Assembly (NCBI RefSeq): GCF_001468395.1
Contig: NZ_LNSG01000008.1
Location: 1 to 64,000, forward strand
From: Sphingopyxis sp. H073
Lineage (GTDB): Bacteria > Pseudomonadota > Alphaproteobacteria > Sphingomonadales > Sphingomonadaceae
Length of the DNA stretch: 64,000 nt
Reading direction: 5' to 3'
Shown in pieces: positions 7,449 to 17,400 of the stretch. The notes beneath the pieces were generated by a model. That model searched no databases. It was not told the DNA's origin and saw only the letters and a program-made list of their open reading frames with translations. A program made the translations under genes and the position numbers. Position 1 is the stretch's first letter, and each line of letters starts with the position of its first letter.

Positions 7449-9737
7449 ATGACCGGCATCAGGGACAAAGTGGGGCAAAACAGGTCGCGCCTGCCGCACG
7501 TCAGCCGTCGTTCCTTTCTGGTCGGCGCGACCGCCGCAGGCGGGCTTGCGCTTGCCTGGTCGGTCTGGCCGCGCAGCTACGATACCAACCTCACCGCCGC
7601 CGAGGGCGAGCATGTCTTCAACGCCTTCCTGAAGATCGGCGACGACGGCCATATCGGCGCGATCGTCCCGCAATGCGAGATGGGCCAGGGCGTCACGACG
7701 CTGCTGCCGCAGATCATGGCCGATGAACTCGGAGCCGACTGGCGCACGATCGCGGTCGAGAGCGCGCCGATCAGCCCGCTTTACGCCAACACGCTGCTCG
7801 TCGACGAGGACAGCGGTACCTTCATGCCGCGCAGCCTCGTTCCCGATTTCGTCGCCGATGTACGAAGCTGGGCACGCCGCGAATGGGCGGTGCGCCATGC
7901 GGTGATGCTGACCGCCAACTCGTCCTCGGTTCGCATGTTCGAGGGGCCGTGCCGCGCCGCCGCGGCGCAGGCGCGCGCGCTGCTGATGATGGAGGCGGCG
8001 CGGCGCTGGGACGCCGACTGGCAGGAATGCGACACGCAGGACGGCTTCGTCATCCACGGCAAGAAAAAACTCCGCTTCGCCGAGGTCGCGGCCGGCGCCG
8101 CCGCGCTCGAGCCGCCCCCCGAACCCGTCTATCGCGCGCCCGTCGCCGATCCGCTCTATGGCAAGGAACTGACGCGGCTCGACCTGCCGGCAAAGGTCGA
8201 CGGTTCGGCGAACTATGCCGGCGACATCCGCCTGCCCGACATGGTGTTCGCGGCGATCCGGCAAGGCCCGCTCGGCGCGACTCGCCTCAAGAGCATCGAC
8301 CGCAAGGCGGGGATGAAATCGCCCGGCCTGCTGCATATCGTCGAGCATGAGCGGTGGCTCGCAACCGTCGCGCGCAACTGGTGGGCGGCAAACCGCGCGC
8401 TCGACCGCTTTGCCCCGGTGTTCGAAACGAATGGCCCGCCGGTTTCGACGACGCGTGTCGACAAGGCGCTGAAGGCCGCACTAAAGGAGGACGGCTTCCG
8501 CATCCGCCAGCAGGGCGACGTCGGCGCCGCGATGGAGGCGCGCACGAAAATTTCGGCGCACTATGCCGTCGCGCCCGCGCTCCATGCGCCGATCGAGACG
8601 CGCACCGCGACCGCCGCGCCCGATCGCGGGCATGTGCGCGTCTGGGTCGCGACGCAGGCGCCAGCGCAGTGCCGGGACGCGATCGCCCGCGCGACCGGGC
8701 TTGCCCCATCCGAGGTCACGCTGTTCCCGATGATGGCGGGCGGATCGTTTGACGCCTGCCTCGATCACAGCGTCGCGGTGCAGGCCGCGATCATCGCGCT
8801 CCAGATCGAACGACCGGTGCAGCTCGCGTGGTCGCGCGCCGAGGAGATTATGCGAGATATCCCGCGCGCGCCCGCTCGCGCAAAGATGACTGCGACGCTT
8901 GACGCGGCGGGCGGGATCGACGCACTCGTCGCGCGCATCGCGGTGCCAGCGACGAACCACGAGTTTCGCGCGCGGCTGTTCGACGGCACGCCTGCCGACG
9001 TTGCGCAGCGCGAAGCGGCCGGTACGCCCGACGCGGTCTCGGTCGAGGGCGCACTCAGCACCTATGACATCCGCCATTTCGCGGTCGATCATTGCCCCGC
9101 CGACATCGGCCTGCCGACCGGCCGCTGGCGCGGCAACGCCGACAGCTACACGGCCTTCTTCACCGAGTGTTTCATCGACGAGATGGCGGCGCGCTCCGGG
9201 TCCGATGCGCTCTCCTATCGCGTCGCGATGCTCGGAGGATCGCCGCTGCTCGCGCGCTGCCTGCTCACCGCGACCAGCCTCGGCGGCTGGGAAGGCGGCG
9301 TCGCGGGCACCGCGCAGGGCCTGGCCTGCCATTCGATGCGCGGTAGTCACATCGCGCTGATGGCAACCGCGCGGCCGAGCGAAAACGGATTGCAGGTGCA
9401 GCAGCTCGTCGCCGTGGTCGACGCCGGCCGCCTCGTGAACCCCGCGGTCGCACGCCAGCAGGTCGAGGGCGGGCTGATCTTCGGCCTTGCCGCCGCGACC
9501 GGCGCGACGACCGACTATGCGGGCGGGATCGCCACCGCGCGCAAGCTCGGCCAACTCGGCTTGCCGCGCCTGTCGCAATCGCCCGAGATCATCGTCGAAT
9601 TCGTCGACAGCGACCGCGACCCCGGCGGGCTTGGCGAGATCGGCGTTCCCGTCGTCGCACCCGCGATCGCCAACGCCATCGCCGCCGCGACCGGTCGCCG
9701 CATCCGCCGGCTTCCACTCTCGGCGAACCCCGCATGA
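7449..9737 (+). CDS. Tat-exported molybdopterin-binding oxidoreductase subunit (IorB-like)
   Basis: Large subunit of the xanthine dehydrogenase/isoquinoline 1-oxidoreductase beta family, which hydroxylates N-heterocycles or aldehydes at a molybdenum centre. The 762-residue protein has a Tat signal (SRRSFLVG, then a hydrophobic stretch at about 24-37). The aldehyde-oxidase a/b hammerhead begins near LPAKVDGSANYAGD, and the C-terminus has GLGEIGVPVVAPAIANAIAAATG with the family's conserved catalytic Glu. The usual Gly-rich GGGFGRR-type loop reads GGSFDAC. No 2Fe-2S small subunit (IorA) is adjacent, although these enzymes normally need one. Its TGA overlaps the hemH start (ATGA). Confidence 0.85.
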   Translation: MTGIRDKVGQNRSRLPHVSRRSFLVGATAAGGLALAWSVWPRSYDTNLTAAEGEHVFNAFLKIGDDGHIGAIVPQCEMGQGVTTLLPQIMADELGADWRTIAVESAPISPLYANTLLVDEDSGTFMPRSLVPDFVADVRSWARREWAVRHAVMLTANSSSVRMFEGPCRAAAAQARALLMMEAARRWDADWQECDTQDGFVIHGKKKLRFAEVAAGAAALEPPPEPVYRAPVADPLYGKELTRLDLPAKVDGSANYAGDIRLPDMVFAAIRQGPLGATRLKSIDRKAGMKSPGLLHIVEHERWLATVARNWWAANRALDRFAPVFETNGPPVSTTRVDKALKAALKEDGFRIRQQGDVGAAMEARTKISAHYAVAPALHAPIETRTATAAPDRGHVRVWVATQAPAQCRDAIARATGLAPSEVTLFPMMAGGSFDACLDHSVAVQAAIIALQIERPVQLAWSRAEEIMRDIPRAPARAKMTATLDAAGGIDALVARIAVPATNHEFRARLFDGTPADVAQREAAGTPDAVSVEGALSTYDIRHFAVDHCPADIGLPTGRWRGNADSYTAFFTECFIDEMAARSGSDALSYRVAMLGGSPLLARCLLTATSLGGWEGGVAGTAQGLACHSMRGSHIALMATARPSENGLQVQQLVAVVDAGRLVNPAVARQQVEGGLIFGLAAATGATTDYAGGIATARKLGQLGLPRLSQSPEIIVEFVDSDRDPGGLGEIGVPVVAPAIANAIAAATGRRIRRLPLSANPA

Positions 9738-10732
9738 CGAGACGCCCCGACGATCATCCGGCGGTTCCCGACGCGCGCGTCGGCGTGCTGCTGGTCAATC
9801 TCGGCACGCCCGACGCCCCGACGGCACCGGCGGTCCGCCGTTACCTCGCCCAGTTCCTTTCCGACCGGCGCGTGGTCGAAATTCCGGCCCTGCTCTGGCA
9901 ACCGATCCTGCGCGGCGTCATTCTGGCCGTGCGTCCCCGGAAGTCGGCCCATGCCTATGCGCAGGTCTGGACCGAACAGGGATCGCCGCTTGCCGCGATC
10001 ACGAAGCGACAGACCGAAGCGCTGCAGCGCCTCTTGGGAGACGATATCAGCGTCGCCCATGCGATGCGATACGGCCAGCCCGCGATCGCCCCCGCGATCG
10101 ACGCGCTGATGGCCGAAGGGTGCCGCCGTATCCTCGTGGCGCCGCTCTATCCTCAATATTGCGCTGCAACCACCGCGACGGTGGTCGACGCCGCCAATGC
10201 TCATCTTGCAACGCTTCGCTGGCAGCCGACCCTCCGCTTCCTGCCGCCTTATCCCGACGCGGCGGCCTATATCGAGGCCCTCCAAACGTCGCTGGAGCAG
10301 GGGCTGGAGGCGCTCGACTTCGTGCCGGACACAATCATCGCGAGTTTCCATGGGATGCCCGAGCGCACGCTCCGGCTTGGCGACCCCTATCATTGCCAAT
10401 GCCGAAAAACCGCACGCTTGCTGTCGGAAGCGATCGGCCGCCCGGTCGAAGTCGCGTTCCAGTCGCGCTTCGGCCGCGCCAAATGGCTGGAGCCCGCAAC
10501 AGACGTGACGCTCGAACGGCTGGGCCGCGAAGGACGTAACGTCGCGATATTCGCGCCCGGCTTTGCCGCCGACTGCCTCGAAACGCTGGAGGAAATCGCG
10601 ATCCGCGGCCGCGAGCAGTTCGTCGCGGCCGGCGGCCAGAATTTCGCCTATCTGCCCTGCCTCAACGACAGTGCGCCCGGCATGGCAATGCTCGAAACGC
10701 TGGTTCGCCGCGAGCTGGCCGGCTGGCGCTGA
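9734..10732 (+). CDS. hemH: Ferrochelatase
   Basis: Inserts Fe2+ into protoporphyrin IX, the last step of heme synthesis. The 332-residue product has VGVLLVNLGTPDAPT at 16-30, PLYPQYCAATTATV, the metal-binding histidine H206 in SFHGMPER, FQSRFGRAKWLEP and the LETLEEI acidic helix. Length and motifs are complete. The ATG overlaps the stop of the molybdoenzyme gene by four bases, so heme synthesis is translationally coupled to it, which is an unusual pairing. Confidence 0.95.
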   Translation: MTRRPDDHPAVPDARVGVLLVNLGTPDAPTAPAVRRYLAQFLSDRRVVEIPALLWQPILRGVILAVRPRKSAHAYAQVWTEQGSPLAAITKRQTEALQRLLGDDISVAHAMRYGQPAIAPAIDALMAEGCRRILVAPLYPQYCAATTATVVDAANAHLATLRWQPTLRFLPPYPDAAAYIEALQTSLEQGLEALDFVPDTIIASFHGMPERTLRLGDPYHCQCRKTARLLSEAIGRPVEVAFQSRFGRAKWLEPATDVTLERLGREGRNVAIFAPGFAADCLETLEEIAIRGREQFVAAGGQNFAYLPCLNDSAPGMAMLETLVRRELAGWR

Positions 10733-10816
10733 TTTTTCCGACGCTTACCTCCTGTTTAGGTCCGCTCGCTAGGGTCGATCCGCGCGGGGCCGGGATCGCG
10801 CGTTGGAAGGAACATC

Positions 10817-12508
10817 ATGAGCGATCTGACTCAGGCGGCACTGATCCTCGCGGGCTTTACGCTCGCCTTTCTGTTTGTCGTCTATGCGGTCTACCGGAAG
10901 CGCAATCCACGCCCCGTGACCGCCGCACCACGGATGCCCAAATTGCCGAGCCTGGCGTTCGAGGCGCGCCTGCCGCGCCTGTCGCGCAAACCCGAGATTG
11001 AATTCGAACCGGTCGAAATCGCGCCCTGGCGGCTCGCACGCATCAGCAAGCGGCCGGTCTACGAGCCACTCGAAGAGCCGGTCGAAGCGGTCGAAGCGGA
11101 GGCCGTCGCCGCCGAGGTGCGCGAAGAAGCTTCGCCATTCGAGGCCGCTGAGGAGCCCTTGGCCGCCATCGAACCCGCAGCCGCGCTCGAGCCGGTGACC
11201 GAACCCGCAACCGAAGCCGCGGCCCCTGTCATCGACGAGCGGATTCTTCAGGCTCTCGCCACCGAAGTTGAGGCGCAGGCACACGAGACCGAATTCGCTG
11301 AACCAACGCATGAGCCACCCGCACCTCTTGCCGCCGTTCCAACCGGCCCGACCGTGCGGCTGGTTCCGCAGTTTCCGCCGCGCGACGTCATCTTGCGCAA
11401 GCACTGGCTCGGCGGGCGGCCGTATCTGCCTGCCGGTGCCGGCTGGCCAAAGGTCGACGGGCGCGACGGCGATTTCCTCGCCCAGATTGCCTGCACCGAC
11501 CTCCCGGCCGGCTTGTGGGACGGGCTCGGCCCGCGTTCGGGGTCGCTCGCCTTCTTCGCCAATCCGGATACCGGTGCGGTCATGGCACTGCACCTCGTCG
11601 AAGACGGCGTGCCGCACGATCCGCCGCACCCGCCCGGCCCGGCCTATTTCCGCCCATGGGGCCTCGCATCGGCAACGCTTGCGCCACTCGCCGTACGCGC
11701 CTTTCCAGAATGGCCCGTCGACGCGGTCACCGCCGAGGCGTCCGTGGCGACGGCTGGCACCGGCCGAGCCGCGATTGAGGCGCTGTTCGCCGCCGACTAT
11801 GATATCGGCGATCCGGCTTTCCATCCTTTCGACTGGCCGACCATGCTGGCAATGGCCGACATTCTCGAAAGCCATGTCATGGCAGCACCGACCGATGGCG
11901 CAGCTCCCCCGGATGCGAACGACGAGCTGGTGGAAGCGATCGCCGACGCCGCGGCGAGCAATCGCGAGGCGCAGGCCAAGCTGGCCGAGATCATTGCGAT
12001 CATCCACGAAAGCGCCACCCCCGGCGCGAGCTTCGCGCCGTCCGACGCGACCGCAGTCATGGCGGCGCTGCATGCGATCCGCTGGACCGGCGTCACCGCA
12101 ACCTCGAACCCCGAAAGCGGCGAGGACCAGGTCGAGACGCTGACGCTTCCGCTCACCCGTCGCCGCCCCGACAGCGACCTGTGGGTCGACGACTTCCGGC
12201 TGGTGCTGTTCGATCACGCCAAGCACGCCTGGTCGACGAACCCCGACCGGCTGTCGGCTCCTGCGCGTGCCTTTTTCGAACCTGTTTGGCAGGCCATGGC
12301 GGCGGACGAAACCGCATTGATCGGCGGCTTTCCGTCGCGTCATGCCCCCGGCTTCAATGACGAATTCGACGTCGTGATACTCGAACTCCCGGCGAGCGCG
12401 CTGCTCGGACTCGCGCACCGCGATGGCGGCCATCTCGTCCTCGCGATGCGCAAGGCCGACCTCGCGAGTGGCGATTTCACACAGCTCCGCGCGATCGCCT
12501 GCAACTGA
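10817..12508 (+). CDS. Membrane-anchored DUF1963 protein
   Basis: 563 residues. An N-terminal membrane segment (LILAGFTLAFLFVVYAVY, about 9-26) is followed by a long Ala/Glu/Pro-rich linker to about residue 180. The C-terminal DUF1963 (YwqG-like) domain is recognised from GGRPYLPAGAGWP, GDFLAQIACTDLP, GSLAFFANP and the closing GHLVLAMRKADLASGDF. The family has no firmly assigned biochemical function. A GGAAGG ribosome site precedes ATG 10817. It stands alone between hemH and phaB. The topology suggests the DUF1963 domain is held at the membrane by a flexible tether. Confidence 0.8.
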   Translation: MSDLTQAALILAGFTLAFLFVVYAVYRKRNPRPVTAAPRMPKLPSLAFEARLPRLSRKPEIEFEPVEIAPWRLARISKRPVYEPLEEPVEAVEAEAVAAEVREEASPFEAAEEPLAAIEPAAALEPVTEPATEAAAPVIDERILQALATEVEAQAHETEFAEPTHEPPAPLAAVPTGPTVRLVPQFPPRDVILRKHWLGGRPYLPAGAGWPKVDGRDGDFLAQIACTDLPAGLWDGLGPRSGSLAFFANPDTGAVMALHLVEDGVPHDPPHPPGPAYFRPWGLASATLAPLAVRAFPEWPVDAVTAEASVATAGTGRAAIEALFAADYDIGDPAFHPFDWPTMLAMADILESHVMAAPTDGAAPPDANDELVEAIADAAASNREAQAKLAEIIAIIHESATPGASFAPSDATAVMAALHAIRWTGVTATSNPESGEDQVETLTLPLTRRRPDSDLWVDDFRLVLFDHAKHAWSTNPDRLSAPARAFFEPVWQAMAADETALIGGFPSRHAPGFNDEFDVVILELPASALLGLAHRDGGHLVLAMRKADLASGDFTQLRAIACN

Positions 12509-12614
12509 TTGGACAGTCTGCCCGAATTGTCGCCTGATTGACGTTACGGTCATCTTGCGGGGTGCGCGCGCGCACCTTAAGCATGGGACCGAGAACATTT
12601 GGGAGACCGGGAAC

Positions 12615-13337
12615 ATGGCACGTATCGCAGTCGTCACAGGCGGGAGCCGCGGCATCGGGGAGGCGATCAGCCTCGCGCTGAAGGATATGGGCGCCACTGT
12701 CGTCGCCAATTACTGCGGCAACGACGAAAAGGCGCGCGAGTTCACCGCGCGCACCGGGATCCCCGCCTATAAATGGGACGTCGGCGACCATCAGGCATGC
12801 CTCGACAGCTGCGCGCAGATCGCAGAAGAAGTCGGCCCGATCGACATCGTCGTCAACAACGCCGGCATCACCCGCGACGGCACCCTTGCGCGGATGCAAT
12901 ATTGCGACTGGGACGATGTGATGCGCGTCAACCTCGGCGGCTGCTTCAACATGGCGAAGGCGACCTTCCCCGGCATGGTCGAGCGCGGCTGGGGCCGCAT
13001 CGTCAACATCGGATCGATCAATGGGCAGGCGGGCCAATATGGTCAGGTCAACTATGCCGCGGCGAAATCGGGCATCCACGGCTTCACCAAGGCGCTTGCG
13101 CAAGAGGGCGCGAAGAAGGGCGTGACGGTGAACGCGATCGCCCCCGGCTATATCGACACCGACATGGTCGCCGCAGTGCCCGCGCCCGTGCTCGAAAAGA
13201 TCGTCGCGAAGATCCCCGTCGGCCGCCTCGGCCACGCCGAGGAAATCGCCCGCGGCGTTGCCTTCCTGTGCAGCGAGGATGCGGGCTTCGTCACCGGATC
13301 GACGATGTCGATCAACGGCGGCCAGCATATGTATTGA
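12615..13337 (+). CDS. phaB: Acetoacetyl-CoA reductase
   Basis: NADPH-dependent short-chain dehydrogenase making (R)-3-hydroxybutyryl-CoA for polyhydroxybutyrate. The 240-residue product has the cofactor loop GGSRGIGE (9-16), NNAGITRDGT, and the catalytic Ser134, Tyr147 and Lys151 (YAAAK). The stretch SINGQAGQYGQVNY is characteristic of PhaB rather than FabG. ATG 12615 follows GGGAG at good spacing. The phaA and phaC genes are not in the window. Confidence 0.93.
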   Translation: MARIAVVTGGSRGIGEAISLALKDMGATVVANYCGNDEKAREFTARTGIPAYKWDVGDHQACLDSCAQIAEEVGPIDIVVNNAGITRDGTLARMQYCDWDDVMRVNLGGCFNMAKATFPGMVERGWGRIVNIGSINGQAGQYGQVNYAAAKSGIHGFTKALAQEGAKKGVTVNAIAPGYIDTDMVAAVPAPVLEKIVAKIPVGRLGHAEEIARGVAFLCSEDAGFVTGSTMSINGGQHMY

Positions 13338-13347
13338 GCGGGCGGGA

Positions 13348-13572
13348 TTGCATCCGCCCGTCAAACGCTCGATCACCATCGCCGGTCACCCGACGTCGAT
13401 CAGCCTCGAGCCGATATTCTGGGAGGCTTTGGAGGAAGCGGCTACGCGCCGGTCGTTGCCGGTGAACGCGTTGGTCGCGCGGATTGATGTCGAACGAATG
13501 GAGGCGGAGGATCCGCCGAACCTGACGTCGGCGATCCGGCAATGGCTGTGGCGGAACCGGCGGACTGACTAG
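13348..13572 (+). CDS. Small ribbon-helix-helix domain protein
   Basis: About 74 residues: a short beta strand (VKRSITIAGHPTSISLE) then two helices (FWEALEEAATRRSLPVNALVARIDVERM), matching the RHH_4-type domain common in alphaproteobacteria, which is probably DNA-binding. There is no ATG or GTG at a sensible place. TTG at 13348, eleven bases after the phaB stop with a purine-rich GGGCGGGA just before it, is the best start. The stop codon lies in the CTAG tetramer that also ends the convergent ATP-grasp gene. Confidence 0.7.
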   Translation: MHPPVKRSITIAGHPTSISLEPIFWEALEEAATRRSLPVNALVARIDVERMEAEDPPNLTSAIRQWLWRNRRTD

Positions 13573-14426
13573 ATCGCGGCGTAGATCGCCCTGCCGAACG
13601 CCGCCCCGCTGTCGGGCGCATGGTGGAGGAACAGTGACGGCTCGATCAGCTCCAACTCCATGATGTGGAGCTTGCCCGTCGCATCGCCGACCATGTCGAC
13701 GCGCGCATAGACGGGGGGCGCGGGTGCGGCGGCGAGCGCAGCGGCGGCAAGCGCCTGCGCCTCCGCGCTCGCATCCCAGTCGCTCTCGCACCCGCCGAAC
13801 TGTTCCTGCACGCGAAAGTCGCCCGAGGCGGGGCGCTTGACGATCGCGTGGCTGAACTGGCCGTCGAAGAAGAAGAGCGAATATTCGCCCTCGGTCAGGA
13901 TGCCGGGCATCAGGGGCTGGACGAGCCGGCGCTGTCCGAGCGCGTCGGCGGGAACAGCCGCGCCCGCCGCGATGCGGTGCGTGCCGTCGGCGCCGCCCGA
14001 GATCGCGGGCTTGATCACGACCTCTTCGGCATCGAGCTCGGCGCGCGCGGCAGCGAGAACTGCGTCGTCGAGCGCGGCGACCTCGATCGTCGGCACCACC
14101 GCGACGCCCTTCGCGCCCAGTTCGGCGAGATAGGCCTTGTCGCTGTTCCAGCGCAGCACCGGTACCGGATTGACCACCGGCAGGGCTTCGGATTCCAACC
14201 GGTCGAGCAGCGCGTACCAGACCGCGACATCGCGCTGATAGCCCCACGCGAAGAGCGGCAGGATCAGGTCGTATCCCGACAAGTCGCCCGGATCGGTCCA
14301 CACGCGCTGTTCGACGATCAGGCCGACAGCGGTGAGAGCAGCCGCCTTGCGTGCAAAGGCGGGCTGCCACTTCTCGTAATAGTCAGGCGTCGGGACGAGG
14401 ATTGCGACGCGGGGCTGGAACGGCAT
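13569..14426 (-). CDS. ATP-grasp domain protein
   Basis: A 285-residue protein resembling the glutathione-synthetase/RimK ATP-grasp fold. It has an N-terminal domain (RVAILVPTPDYYEKW), RWNSDKAYLAELGAKGVAVVPT, the nucleotide-binding EEVVIKPAISGGADGTH, and the metal-binding end VYARVDMVGDATGKLHIMELELIEPSLF. Such enzymes ligate a carboxylate to an amine, but the substrate is unknown. The ATG at 14426 shares a base with the glutamate dehydrogenase stop (TAATG), so the gene is coupled to it. Its own stop overlaps that of the convergent RHH gene in CTAG. Confidence 0.85.
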   Translation of the reverse strand: MPFQPRVAILVPTPDYYEKWQPAFARKAAALTAVGLIVEQRVWTDPGDLSGYDLILPLFAWGYQRDVAVWYALLDRLESEALPVVNPVPVLRWNSDKAYLAELGAKGVAVVPTIEVAALDDAVLAAARAELDAEEVVIKPAISGGADGTHRIAAGAAVPADALGQRRLVQPLMPGILTEGEYSLFFFDGQFSHAIVKRPASGDFRVQEQFGGCESDWDASAEAQALAAAALAAAPAPPVYARVDMVGDATGKLHIMELELIEPSLFLHHAPDSGAAFGRAIYAAI

Positions 14427-17400
14427 TACCGCCCCAACAACCCGCGTGCCTGCCCCGCGATATGCGACAGCATCGCGCCGTTCGGATTCGGGATCATCCG
14501 CGCGCGATCGACGGTGGCCCGGAATTGCGCGACGCGCTGGCTGTTGTCGGCGAGCCATTTGATCACCGCCGCGTCGAGGTCGCCCTTCGGCAACCCGGCA
14601 AGGAAGGTCAGGCGCATCTGCTGGAAATCGCGCGCGAGGCTGTTGACGAGCAGGCGTTCCCACGGATCGGCGGGGCTCATATGCGCAGCGAGCGTCTGCG
14701 CCCAGTCGAGACCCAGCGCTTCGCCGAGGTGGGTGAAGGCGTGCGTCACCGCCACCTCATCATCCCCGCGCCGTGCCGCAAGGTCGACGATGCCGATGGC
14801 GCCGTCGGTCTTGAACAGCCGCACGACCGCCGAGGTCAATGTCTCCGGCGCGCCCGCGTCGAGCAATTGCTGCGCCAGCATGTCCCACTGGCGCCGCACC
14901 GATGGACTGAGCAGGCTGTCGACGCCGCTCATCAGGCGCTCGACGCCGGGTTCGAGCCGCGCAACGACCGGTCCCGGCTGTGCGAGCGTCGATGTCACGC
15001 GCAGCAGGTCGGCCATCTGCGAGGTCATCGCCGACGCCGCCTGGCTGAAGAGCGAGAGGCGGATGCTCTCGTCGATCTTCGCACTGTCGAGCGCCGACCA
15101 GATTTCGTCCATCCCGAGCAGCCGTTCGACCGCGACGAACGCCGCCGCGACGTCGCCGAGCGAACAGCCTTCCTCTTCGACGAGCTCGAAGGGATGAGCG
15201 ACCCCCATGCGGTTGATCATCCGGTTCGCGAGCTTGGTCGCGATGATCTCGCGGCGCAGCTGGTGATCGGCGATCGCCTGCGGAAAATCCCGCTGCATTT
15301 CGGCCGGGAAGGCCGCCGCCAGATCGCTTCCGAGTGCGGGATCGTTCGGCAATTCGCTGTCCTCGATCGCATCCTGCAGCGCGAGCTTCGCGGTCGAGAG
15401 CAGCACCGCAAGTTCGGGGCGCGTGAAGCCGCGTCCTTCGGCCGAGCGGCGGAGCAGTTCGTCGTTCGCGGCGAGCCCTTCGACCTTGCGGTCGAGCCGG
15501 CCCGTCGCCTCGAAATTCTCCATGATCCGCACGAGCGAGGGCACCGCCGCCGCGCCGCCCTTTTCGGCGATCGACAGCGCGAGCGCCTGCAAGCGGTTGT
15601 CCTCGAGCACCAGCGCCGACACATCGTCGGTCATCCGCACGAGCAGCGCGTCGCGCGCCTCCTGCGGCAGGCGCCCTTCGGCCATCTCGCGGTTGAGCGC
15701 GATCTTGATGTTGACCTCGTTATCCGAGCAGTCGACGCCCGCGCTGTTGTCGATGAAGTCGGTGTTGATCCGCCCGCCCCTCGCCGAGAAGGCGATGCGT
15801 GCGGCCTGCGTGACACCGAGGTTCGCGCCCTCGCCCACCGCGCGGACGCGCAGATCCTCGGCATCGACGCGCAGCGCGTCGTTCGCGGGGTCGCCGACCT
15901 CGGCATTATTTTGACTTGCGGCCTTCACATAGGTGCCGATGCCGCCGAACCAGAGGAGGTCGGCGGGCGCCTTCAGGATCGCCGAGATCAAGGAGCCGGG
16001 GTCGATTTCGCTCACCGACAGGCCGAGCGCGGCCTGCACCTCGGGGGTCAGCGGGATGCTCTTCTGGCTGCGCGGGAAGACACCGCCGCCCTTCGAGATC
16101 AGCTTTTTGTCATAATCTTCCCAGCTCGACCGCGGGAGATTGAACATGCGTTCGCGTTCCTTCCAGCTTTTCGCCGGATCGGGATTGGGATCGAGGAAGA
16201 TGTGGCGGTGGTCGAACGCCGCGACGAGCTGGATCGCCTTCGATAGCAGCATGCCGTTGCCGAACACGTCGCCCGACATGTCGCCGCAGCCGACGACGCG
16301 GATGCTGTCGGTCTGCACGTCGACGCCCAATTCGGCAAAGTGGCGCTGGACCGAAACCCACGCACCCTTCGCGGTGATCCCCATCGCCTTGTGGTCGTAG
16401 CCCTTCGAGCCGCCGCTCGCGAAAGCGTCGCCGAGCCAGAAGTCGCGCTCCATCGCGAGCGCGTTGGCGACGTCAGAGAAGGTCGCGGTGCCCTTGTCGG
16501 CCGCCACGACGAAATAGGGATCCTCGCCGTCGCGGACGACGACGCCCTTCGGATGCACGACCTTGCCGCCGACGAGGTTGTCGGTAATCGACAGGAGCGA
16601 GCGGATGAAGATGCGATAGCATTCGGTGCCTTCGGCGAACCACGCATCGCGGTCCTCGGCCGCGCTCGGCAAGGCCTTCGGATAGAAGCCGCCCTTCGCG
16701 CCGGTCGGCACGATCACGGCGTTCTTCACGCGCTGTGCTTTCATCAGTCCGAGAATTTCGGTGCGGAAGTCGTCGCGGCGATCGGACCAGCGCAGCCCGC
16801 CGCGCGCGACCGGGCCGGCGCGCAGGTGAATGCCCTCGACGCGCGGGCTGTACACCCAGATTTCGCGCCACGGCAGCGGCTTGGGCAGGCCGGGAACAAG
16901 GGCGCTGTCGATCTTGAATGCCAGCGCCTCGGCCGCAGCGGGCGCGAAAGCGTTGGTGCGCAGCGTCGCGCTGATCACGGCATGGAACAGCCGCAGGATG
17001 CGGTCGTCGTCGATAGACTGGATGTCGGCGAAACCCGCAACGATATCGGCTTCGAGCGCCTCGGCGCGCGCGCCGTCCTTCGCCTTCGGATCGTGGAGCG
17101 CCCGGAAGCGGTCGATCAGCGCAGACGTGAGCGCCGGCGCATGACGGAGCGCCGCAACGACGGTGTCCATGCCATAGCTCGCGCCGCCCTGACGCAGGTA
17201 GCGGAACCAGGCGCGAAGCCACACGATCGCCTGCGGATCGGTCTGGCTGACGAGGACGAGCTGGTTGAACGCGTCATTCTCCGCCTTGCCGTCGAGCACC
17301 GCGGCAATCGCAGTTTCGATGACCTCGGCAAAGGGAAGCAGCCCGAGTTCGTCGACCGACGGAGGCAGGCGCAGCGAGAAGTCGTGGATGAAGGCCGACC

